Source: Ficedula albicollis
Taxonomy: Eukaryota > Chordata > Aves > Passeriformes > Muscicapidae
Direction: 5' to 3'
DNA length: 64,000 bases
Assembly: GCF_000247815.1 (NCBI RefSeq)
Contig: NC_021692.1
Coordinates: forward strand, 7,229,691-7,293,690
In this document: one piece after another, positions 14,596-24,555 of the stretch
Position numbering within the stretch: the stretch's first letter is position 1
Layout of the letters: each line of letters opens with the position of its first letter
The notes under the pieces: generated by a model
Told to the model about the DNA's origin: nothing
What the model saw: only the letters and a program-made list of their open reading frames with translations
Databases searched by the model: none
Position numbers and translations under genes: made by a program

Positions 14596-17465
14596 GCTCC
14601 TGCCCGGGGCTCGGATCTCCCCCATTCTCCGCTCCTGCCCGGGGCTCGGATCTCCCCCATTCTCCGCTCCTGCCCGGGGCTCGGATCTCCCCCATTCTCC
14701 GCTCCTGCCCGGGGCTCGGATCTCCCCCATTCTCCGCTCCTGCCCGGGGCTCGGATCTCCCCCATTCTCCGCTCCTGCCCGGGGCTCGGATCTCCCCCAT
14801 TCTCCGCTCCTGCCCGGGGCTCGGATCTCCCCCATTCTCCGCTCCTGCCCGGGGCTCGGATCTCCCCCATTCTCCGCTCCTGCCCGGGGCTCGGATCTCC
14901 CCCATTCTCCGCTCCTGCCCGGGGCTCGGATCTCCCCCATTCTCCGCTCCTGCCCGGGGCTCGGATCTCCCCCATTCTCCGCTCCTGCCCGGGGCTCGGA
15001 TCTCCCCCATTCTCCGCTCCTGCCCGGGGCTCGGATCTCCCCCATTCTCCGCTCCTGCCCGGGGCTCGGATCTCCCCCATTCTCCGCTCCTGCCCGGGGC
15101 TCGGATCTCCCCCATTCTCCGCTCCTGCCCGGGGCTCGGATCTCCCCCATTCTCCGCTCCTGCCCGGGGCTCGGATCTCCCCCATTCTCCGCTCCTGCCC
15201 GGGGCTCGGATCTCCCCCATTCTCCGCTCCTGCCCGGGGCTCGGATCTCCCCCATTCTCCGCTCCTGCCCGGGGCTCGGATCTCCCCCATTCTCCGCTCC
15301 TGCCCGGGGCTCGGATCTCCCCCATTCTCCGCTCCTGCCCGGGGCTCGGATCTCCCCCATTCTCCGCTCCTGCCCGGGGCTCGGATCTCCCCCATTCTCC
15401 GCTCCTGCCCGGGGCTCGGATCTCCCCCATTCTCCGCTCCTGCCCGGGGCTCGGATCTCCCCCATTCTCCGCTCCTGCCCGGGGCTCGGATCTCCCCCAT
15501 TCTCCGCTCCTGCCCGGGGCTCGGATCTCCCCCATTCTCCGCTCCTGCCCGGGGCTCGGATCTCCCCCATTCTCCGCTCCTGCCCGGGGCTCGGATCTCC
15601 CCCATTCTCCGCTCCTGCCCGGGGCTCGGATCTCCCCCATTCTCCGCTCCTGCCCGGGGCTCGGATCTCCCCCATTCTCCGCTCCTGCCCGGGGCTCGGA
15701 TCTCCCCCATTCTCCGCTCCTGCCCGGGGCTCGGATCTCCCCCATTCTCCGCTCCTGCCCGGGGCTCGGATCTCCCCCATTCTCCGCTCCTGCCCGGGGC
15801 TCGGATCTCCCCCATTCTCCGCTCCTGCCCGGGGCTCGGATCTCCCCCATTCTCCGCTCCTGCCCGGGGCTCGGATCTCCCCCATTCTCCGCTCCTGCCC
15901 GGGGCTCGGATCTCCCCCATTCTCCGCTCCTGCCCGGGGCTCGGATCTCCCCCATTCTCCGCTCCTGCCCGGGGCTCGGATCTCCCCCATTCTCCGCTCC
16001 TGCCCGGGGCTCGGATCTCCCCCATTCTCCGCTCCTGCCCGGGGCTCGGATCTCCCCCATTCTCCGCTCCTGCCCGGGGCTCGGATCTCCCCCATTCTCC
16101 GCTCCTGCCCGGGGCTCGGATCTCCCCCATTCTCCGCTCCTGCCCGGGGCTCGGATCTCCCCCATTCTCCGCTCCTGCCCGGGGCTCGGATCTCCCCCAT
16201 TCTCCGCTCCTGCCCGGGGCTCGGATCTCCCCCATTCTCCGCTCCTGCCCGGGGCTCGGATCTCCCCCATTCTCCGCTCCTGCCCGGGGCTCGGATCTCC
16301 CCCATTCTCCGCTCCTGCCCGGGGCTCGGATCTCCCCCATTCTCCGCTCCTGCCCGGGGCTCGGATCTCCCCCATTCTCCGCTCCTGCCCGGGGCTCGGA
16401 TCTCCCCCATTCTCCGCTCCTGCCCGGGGCTCGGATCTCCCCCATTCTCCGCTCCTGCCCGGGGCTCGGATCTCCCCCATTCTCCGCTCCTGCCCGGGGC
16501 TCGGATCTCCCCCATTCTCCGCTCCTGCCCGGGGCTCGGATCTCCCCCATTCTCCGCTCCTGCCCGGGGCTCGGATCTCCCCCATTCTCCGCTCCTGCCC
16601 GGGGCTCGGATCTCCCCCATTCTCCGCTCCTGCCCGGGGCTCGGATCTCCCCCATTCTCCGCTCCTGCCCGGGGCTCGGATCTCCCCCATTCTCCGCTCC
16701 TGCCCGGGGCTCGGATCTCCCCCATTCTCCGCTCCTGCCCGGGGCTCGGATCTCCCCCATTCTCCGCTCCTGCCCGGGGCTCGGATCTCCCCCATTCTCC
16801 GCTCCTGCCCGGGGCTCGGATCTCCCCCATTCTCCGCTCCTGCCCGGGGCTCGGATCTCCCCCATTCTCCGCTCCTGCCCGGGGCTCGGATCTCCCCCAT
16901 TCTCCGCTCCTGCCCGGGGCTCGGATCTCCCCCATTCTCCGCTCCTGCCCGGGGCTCGGATCTCCCCCATTCTCCGCTCCTGCCCGGGGCTCGGATCTCC
17001 CCCATTCTCCGCTCCTGCCCGGGGCTCGGATCTCCCCCATTCTCCGCTCCTGCCCGGGGCTCGGATCTCCCCCATTCTCCGCTCCTGCCCGGGGCTCGGA
17101 TCTCCCCCATTCTCCGCTCCTGCCCGGGGCTCGGATCTCCCCCATTCTCCGCTCCTGCCCGGGGCTCGGATCTCCCCCATTCTCCGCTCCTGCCCGGGGC
17201 TCGGATCTCCCCCATTCTCCGCTCCTGCCCGGGGCTCGGATCTCCCCCATTCTCCGCTCCTGCCCGGGGCTCGGATCTCCCCCATTCTCCGCTCCTGCCC
17301 GGGGCTCGGATCTCCCCCATTCTCCGCTCCTGCCCGGGGCTCGGATCTCCCCCATTCTCCGCTCCTGCCCGGGGCTCGGATCTCCCCCATTCTCCGCTCC
17401 TGCCCGGGGCTCGGATCTCCCCCATTCTCCGCTCCTGCCCGGGGCTCGGATCTCCCCCATTCTCC
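14596..17465. repeat. Homogeneous minisatellite, 35-bp unit, 82 copies
   Basis: The unit starts GCTCCTGCCCGGGGCTCGGA and is repeated 82 times with no difference I could see, followed by a diverged 83rd copy at 17466. Each unit has three CpGs and a CCCGGG site. On the minus strand it has no GT dinucleotide and no stop codon in any frame. Because 35 is not a multiple of three, three units (105 bases) encode one 35-residue period whatever the frame. It lies between the p53 site and the donor-bearing block, so it would form part of the first exon of the miR-34a host transcript. Confidence 0.97.
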
Positions 17466-17720
17466 GCTCCTGCCCGGGGCTCGGATCTCCCCCGGCTCCG
17501 CTCCTGCCCGGGGCTCTCCGGTCTCTCCGGTCGCTCGCCGCCGCAGCCCCGCGCTCGCCCCGGGCCCGCAGCGCTCGGACAGGGGCGGGCTCGCAGCTCG
17601 GGTTCGCATCTCGGGCTCAACAAGCCCGGACAAGCCCCGGGCCAGGAAAGCTCGGGCTGAGCCTGCCCGGCCCGAGAGAGCGGCACCGAGCGGGATCACC
17701 GAGCGGGGACACCGAGCGGG
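17466..17720 (-). promoter_or_regulatory. MIR34A: Candidate MIR34A promoter (CpG-rich)
   Basis: A dense CpG stretch with a GC box (GGGGCGGGC at 17582-17590) and a p53 element lies about 6.4 kb upstream of the hairpin in transcription direction. MIR34A is a well-known direct p53 target whose promoter is a CpG island holding the p53 site. The transcription start cannot be fixed from sequence. Confidence 0.6.
17618..17637. promoter_or_regulatory. p53 response element, two half-sites with no spacer
   Basis: On the minus strand the halves are GGGCTTGTCC (10 of 10 to RRRCWWGYYY) and GGGCTTGTTG (9 of 10), directly abutting. That is 19 of 20 matches with a zero spacer, the strongest class of p53 site. 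Both halves have the CTTG core and GGG start that I recall for the human MIR34A element. Its place in a CpG-rich stretch upstream of miR-34a supports function. Confidence 0.8.
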
Positions 17721-17917
17721 GATGGAGGGGATGGAGGGGACAGGAGGGGACAACGGGGGATGGAGGGGACAGCGGGGGACAGCAGGGACAGTGGGGACAG
17801 AGGGGATAGAGGGGAGAGCAGGGATAGAGGGAGATAGAGGAGACAGGGGAACAGAGGGGACACACGGGACAGAGGGGACAGGAGGGGATAGAGGGGACAG
17901 TGGGGACAGCCTCACAC
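17699..17917. repeat. Degenerate G-rich minisatellite (GGGGAYAGAG-like)
   Basis: Purine-rich units such as GGGACAGAGGGGATAGAGG recur irregularly over about 220 bases, upstream of the candidate MIR34A promoter. Confidence 0.85.
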
Positions 17918-17951
17918 TCTCCGGGCATGGACACGGAGCGGGCTCCGGATT

Positions 17952-18059
17952 AATTCCTGTCGCAGCCCCTGATTCCTGCCGCAGCCCCTGATTCCTGTCG
18001 CAGCCCCAATTCCTGTCGCAGCCCCTGATTCCTGTCGCAGCCCCTATTCCTGCCACAGC
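17952..18059. repeat. Tandem repeat, about 19-bp unit, six copies
   Basis: Units of the type ATTCCTGTCGCAGCCCCTG recur six times with single-base changes. Each has a pyrimidine stretch plus CAG on the + strand, resembling a weak splice acceptor. No gene is known there. Confidence 0.9.
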
Positions 18060-19289
18060 TCTGGGGATCTCAGACACCCTGAGGTGTCTGAGGTTCCAGA
18101 GCTGAGTCCAATCTGTTCCACTGAGAAAAGGCCGCATGAGGAGGAGGAATGCGAGATTCCTGGCAAAGGGATGTCACCCACAACTTTGCAATCCCCTCAG
18201 AGGCTCCAGGAACTGGGAAAAGGCTGCTGGGATATTTTTTTCCTCTGCTTTGTATCAACTTCACTTTTTTTAGTAAAAGTGCAGGGCCAGGTGCAGATGT
18301 CAGCCCAGCACAAGCTCAGAGTGACCCTGGATGGCCCCACCATTCCCTGCCCTCCTCCAGGTGCCCTGGCTTCCCTTCCCTGCCCTCACCTGAAGATGCA
18401 GCTGAGGGAAAAAGGGTGTCAGGATACACAGAGTGACAGGGTGAGTGGGATATCTGACAGTTCCAAAGCATTCTTCTTCTTTTTAAATGCATTTCTACAA
18501 ATATATTTCTAAAAATAAACTGGGCTTTATGCACAGACTTCTCTAAGCTTGTCCTACAAGGGCGTGAGCCCTTCATCCTTTCCCCAACTTCTTCTACTCG
18601 GGCAGGATGCAGAGCAGAGTGCCCTGGAGAGGAGCGTGAGGGGATGGATGAAGTGCCAGTTCTGCACTTGTCCACTCAGCTCCTCAGGGCTCTCTGACTT
18701 CTGAAGTGCCACCCTCATCCATTTCAGCCCTTCCCACTGGAGGCAGATTCCTGTGTGCTTGTGCAAACTGCCAGTCACGAGTCACCAATATATGATTTCT
18801 GTCCCCTCCAAACCCATCACTTTAACATAGAGATGACAGAATTCTTGATAAAGAGGAGGGAAAAAAAAAGTCAGGCTTTCCCCAAAGTACATTTCCAGAT
18901 CTCTTTTGCAAGGGCAGATAAGCTGAGGACCTTGCACCTGTAATGAGCAGAGGATCCAATTACCTTAATTGCAGGGAAGTGGCCTGTTAACAGTGAAAGG
19001 AATATTGCATGTACAACACCAGTTCCTGTGTTCTGCTTGTATTTATTACCTAAACGCCTTGTGCCTACTCAACAGGCCCTGCACTTTGTGTGTGAGTAAA
19101 TCCTGGCTGAAGCACAGCCCAGGGTCTTCACAGCAACCTGACAAACCTCAAGAACCTGTTTGGCACCTTCCCCTGCAGAAACACTTTGGGCAGCAGCAGA
19201 GCTGGGAACCTTCAGCAGGGAGTGAGTGTGGGAGGCATCCAGCAGCAGTGCCCTGAGTGTGAATGAATATTGAGCTGGGTTAATAAATC
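18060..19289. other. Intergenic, no gene recognised
   Basis: Unique sequence with only short open frames that lack similarity to anything I recognise. AATAAA occurs at about 18513 on the + strand without a supported transcript. Confidence 0.5.
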
Positions 19290-20310
19290 CCAGCCTCTGC
19301 TGGAAGGGGTTAACCCCACTCACAGCTCCCAGGCTGGGCTGGCAGGGGTTAATCCCACACAGCCCCAGGCTGGGCTGGCAGGGGTTAACCCCACACAAAT
19401 AAATCCCAGCGTGTCCTGGCAGGGGTTAACCCCACACAGCCCCAGGCTGTCCTGGCAGGGGTTAACCGCACACACAGCCCCAGCCCCCTGTCCTGGCAGG
19501 GGTTAACCCCACACAGCCCCAGGCTGTCCTGGCAGGGGTTAACCCCACACAAATAAATCCCAGCCTGTCCTGGCAGGGGTTAACCCCACACAGCCCCAGG
19601 CTGTCCTGGCAGGGGTTAACCCCACACAAATAAATCCCAGCCTGTCCTGGCAGGGGTTAACCCCACACAGCCCCAGGCTGTCCTGGCAGGGGTTAACCCC
19701 ACACAAATAAATCCCAGCCTGTCCTGGCAGGGGTTAACCCCACACAGCCCCAGGCTGTCCTGGCAGGGGTTAACCCCACACAAATAAATCCCAGCCTGTC
19801 CTGGCAGGGGTTAACCCCACACAGCCCCAGGCTGTCCTGGCAGGGGTTAACCCCACACAAATAAATCCCAGCCTGTCCTGGCAGGGGTTAACCCCACACA
19901 GCCCCAGGCTGTCCTGGCAGGGGTTAACCCCACACAAATAAATCCCAGCCTGTCCTGGCAGGGGTTAACCCCACACAGCCCCAGGCTGTCCTGGCAGGGG
20001 TTAACCCCACACAAATAAATCCCAGCCTGTCCTGGCAGGGGTTAACCCCACTCAGCCCCAGGCTGTCCTGGCAGGGGTTAACCCCACACAAATAAATCCC
20101 AGCCTGTCCTGGCAGGGGTTAACCCCACTCAGCCCCAGGCTGTCCTGGCAGGGGTTAACCCCACACAAATAAATCCCAGCCTGTCCTGGCAGGGGTTAAC
20201 CCCACTCAGCCCCAGGCTGTCCTGGCAGGGGTTAACCCCACACAAATAAATCCCAGCCTGTCCTGGCAGGGGTTAACCCCACTCAGCCCCAGGCTGTCCT
20301 GGCAGGGGTT
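19290..20310. repeat. Higher-order minisatellite, 36 + 41 bp (77-bp dimer), with GGGGTTAACCCC palindromes
   Basis: Two related units alternate. One has ACACAGCCCCAGGCTG and the other ACACAAATAAATCCCAG; both end in CTGGCAGGGGTTAACCCC. About ten dimers follow an irregular start. More than 20 copies of the 12-base palindrome GGGGTTAACCCC result, plus about ten AATAAA hexamers on the + strand at 77-base spacing. The last four short units have ACTCAG in place of ACACAG. Confidence 0.95.
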
Positions 20311-21001
<691 letters not shown>

Positions 21002-21031
21002 TGAAAATAAAAAAAAAAAAAAAAAAAAAAA

Positions 21032-23640
21032 GACAAAAGAGACTTTTGGACTAAGGTCTTGGGAGCAAAGAGTCACAAGAAGCTGAAGTCACTCCGTTGG
21101 CTCCCTCGGGCTGAGTTAGGGCAGCTGCAGTTCACCAAGTCCATCCTCTGCACTTCCATCAGACTTACTCCCCTCAGAAAAGCAGGGTCTCCATTATTCT
21201 CCTGCACAAGGGAGAATAAAAGGGAAGATCCTTCTCAATTCTCTCATCCCTCTAATCCACCCAAAGGCACAGACCAAGCCTCAGCATTTGCTCTGTCAGG
21301 AGCCCAGCAGGGTCTGAACTAAGAATAGCACTGAGGTGAAGGACAGAGCTTGCAGGTAGAAATTCCCTGCTACTCAAAAGTTTTACAGTTCAGCAGCAAG
21401 ATAAATTAATCTTTACCTGGGCAGGTGCTTTGTTTGGTGGTTTTAGTGACACCAAGGCTGGAGCAGCTCAGGGCTGCGGGTTGGTGAGCTGCTGCTTCCC
21501 TCTGCTGGGAGCCAGGCAGAGGGGACACCTTGTCCTGGCAATGGCATCTCCTGGCCTCCTCCGAGCTGCTGCAGAGACATTCCCCAGCCAGGCAGACACC
21601 CGGGGGGGCAGGGGGTGCAGAGGGGACAGTCTCCTTCAGTGACATCTGGGGGAAGCTCTGAGAGGTGGAAACAAGGAGCTCGCTGGTTGATCAGTTTAAG
21701 AGACCTGGGCTTTTTGCTGTCAGCTCTTTTCCCTCCCCCATGCCCAGCAGACTGCAGGTATTTTTATTTTGTTCCATGCTCACATCTGCAGAACCAACAG
21801 AGCTTCCATCAAGGAAAGGGCTCAGGTTCAGTGGTTCACACGCAGAGGGGCTCAGGGAGGGAGGTCTGAGCAGGAGCACTGCACCCAGGGATGGTGCAGG
21901 GCCAGCAGAAACCTGCCTCCGCTCACCTGCCCACACCTCCTCTCTGCCACTGCAACCCCTGGATTCTTCCTGAAATGACAGCCGTGGAGAGAAACGCTTT
22001 TCCTAACCCACTCCTCTCCAAACGTCCTGGCTGTTCCTGCCTGGGGAAAAGCAGCTTTGAGGCCGCTGAGGTGGCACTGCACACATCAGCATCAGGAGCA
22101 GAACTGTGAGGTTTTTCTGCACCCAGGGGCTCCTGCAAACTTGGTTCTCCAATGCCAAAGTGTCAGTCACTGGCACCACAAGAAGCTGCACCTCAGGTAG
22201 CCTCAGCAAGCACCTCCCTTCTCTTCCTCACTGTTTTTTCACCAAGTGAAAAAGCCCTGCCACACTCCCTCATGACTCCTTGCAGAGCAGGGTGGCCAAG
22301 CCCTGCTCTGCTGTGCTGCCAAGGGGCCCAGCTGGGCTGCCCACCCTTCTGGGCACTCCTGTGAGCCTTGGCAGATGTGGCCAGCAGCCCTGGGATCTTC
22401 TTCCATCCCTGCCGTCACTCTGGGGGTAATTCCCCCAAGAGGGGCAGAACACTCAGGGTGGCTGCAGCTCCATCTGCAGCAGCAGGGAACGAACTGGGGG
22501 CCAGAAAGGGCCATGGCCAAGGAAGAGCTCTGACCCCCAGCAGATAAAGTTCACGAACCACCCTTTGCGTCAGTGGTGCCCTGCAGGACAGGCAGGGTAC
22601 CCTGCAAGGATCCCAGGATCACCTGCACCGCATCAGCAGAGCCTTCTCCTCGGTCCCCGTGCCCTGCTGCCAGCGCTGCTGCTCCACGCTGACAGCATCT
22701 GTCCTTCTGTCCCCACCAGGCTGGAGCAGCCGGGCCGGGCACTGCAGAGCGGCTGCTGCAGCGGCGGCTTCTCACCCAAGTTCACTTCAGCTCGGGAGCT
22801 GCTCCCTGGCCCTGGCAGTGCCTGGTCACTGCCCAGAGCCCCTGGGGACACCGGCAGCGCTGTCCCTGCTGCACCTGAAGGACACCAGGGGAAGGACACT
22901 GCATCCCACCCACGGCTTGGCCAACTCAATCACGGAATGCTCGCAGGAGGAGCAGCCCGGGCCAGCCTTGGCTGTCACAGCCCTTGCAGCAGCATTTGGG
23001 CGTCCCTCGTCCCCCTGCCCTCCCCTGCAATGTCCTTTTGGCTGAGGAGCTTCCACGCGGGGCTTTTGCTGCAGTGCATCAGAGAGCGGGTGATGCCAGC
23101 AGAGCTCCGAGCGCTCCCTGCCCTCCCCTCTGCCCCGAGCTGATCCCGGGAGCCGGGGGCACCGGGAGCGGGGACAGCACCGAGAGCGGGGACAGCTCTG
23201 CTGGGCAGCGCCCTGCTCGGAGCTCCGGGAGTTGCCCAGGCTGCCCCGTGTGCCACCATCCCCGAGCCACCCTCTCTGTGTCACCCTCCCTGTGCCACCA
23301 CTGCTCTGGGACAGCCCCTCTGCCCTGAGCCCTCCAGGCCCCAGGAATGTTCCTGCTATGAGCATATGTGTGCTCAATTACGCTGCTGAAATAGAGTGAG
23401 AATCAAACACACTATTTGCTTTTTTTCCCAAATGATATCCGGTGCTATTCACACGTTTTCCCCCCTTTAAATTCCGTGCTGCACGCTGCATTGCATCTGT
23501 TGCTGGCAATTTCTCTCTTAGTCCTACATTAAAAACCTCCACTGAACTACGCAGTTGCTGACTACATCCATGAGAGCAACTTCTACTCAAAATTCCTAGA
23601 TGGAGAAGACTTGTGGCCTGCTTTGCTGGAAATGAATATG
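21032..23640. other. Intergenic, partly GC-rich, no gene recognised
   Basis: Unique sequence; 22.6-23.3 kb is GC-rich with scattered CpG but not a clear island. Open frames here are short and mutually overlapping on both strands, the pattern expected by chance in GC-rich DNA. Confidence 0.45.
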
Positions 23641-23644
23641 AAGT

Positions 23645-24130
23645 GTCCAGCCCCAGTCTGGTGAACATTTCCCTATGTCCATCCCCAATCTGGTGAACAT
23701 TTCCCAGTGTCCAGCCCCAATCTGGTGAACATTTCCCAGTGTCCAGCCCCAATCTGGTGAACATTTCCCAGTGTCCAGCCCCAATCTGGTGAACATTTCC
23801 CAGTGTCCAGCCCCAATCTGGTGAACATTTCCCAGTGTCCAGCCCCAATCTGGTGAACATTTCCCAGTGTCCAGCCCCAATCTGGTGAACATTTCCCAGT
23901 GTCCAGCCCCAATCTGGTGAACATTTCCCAGTGTCCAGCCCCAATCTGGTGAACATTTCCCAGTGTCCAGCCCCAATCTGGTGAACATTTCCCAGTGTCC
24001 AGCCCCAATCTGGTGAACATTTCCCAGTGTCCATCCCCAATCTGGTGAACATTTCCCTGTGTCCATCCCCAATTTGGTGAACATTTCCCTGTGTCCAGCC
24101 CCAGTCTGGTGAACATTTCCCAGTGTCCAG
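23645..24130. repeat. Minisatellite, 32-bp unit, about 15 copies
   Basis: Units starting GTCCAGCCCCAATCTGGTGA are nearly identical, with a few edge variants (CATCCCC, CCAGTCTGG, TTTGG). Because 32 is not a multiple of three, the minus strand reads a 32-residue period in every frame, giving false ORFs of about 200 residues. There are no spacers, so it is not CRISPR-like. Confidence 0.95.
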
Positions 24131-24555
24131 CCCCTCTCTGGCTCCTCAGGACCATTCCAGCCCACACACCTGCCCAGCCCAGGCTGCTCCCAAGCCCTCA
24201 GTGTCCAGCCTCTCCTGCCCTTCCCTCAAGGCCCTTCCCTGAGCCCCTCTTCACCTGGGGCAGCTCAGGGGTGCCCCTGGGGCTCAGCAGCTCTGTCACA
24301 CCCTGCCAGGGGCACGGGTGAAGTCACATCTGGTGAACATTTCCCAGTGTCCAGCCCCTCTCTGGCTCCTCAGGACCATTCCAGCCCACACACCTGCCCA
24401 GCCCAGGCTGCTCCCAAGCCCTCAGTGTCCAGCCTCTCCTGCCCTTCCCTCAAGGCCCTTCCCTGAGCCCCTCTTCACCTGGGGCAGCTCAGGGGTGCCC
24501 CTGGGGCTCAGCAGCTCTGTCACACCCTGCCAGGGGCACGGGTGAAGTCACAGCT
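24107..24555. repeat. Tandem duplication, 224-bp period, two copies
   Basis: Two copies, apparently identical, run from the end of the 32-bp array (CTGGTGAACATTTCCC) to GGTGAAGTCACA. The second copy restarts exactly with the 32-bp array motif, so the array edge was the breakpoint. Confidence 0.93.

Noticed and set aside
19290..20310. GGGGTT/AACCCC words suggesting a telomere-like array
   Set aside because: They form an inverted pair inside a unique-sequence unit, not tandem telomere repeats; vertebrate telomeres are TTAGGG.
23645..24130. Regular 32-bp repeats resembling a CRISPR repeat length
   Set aside because: Units abut with no spacers and the DNA is avian; it is a minisatellite.
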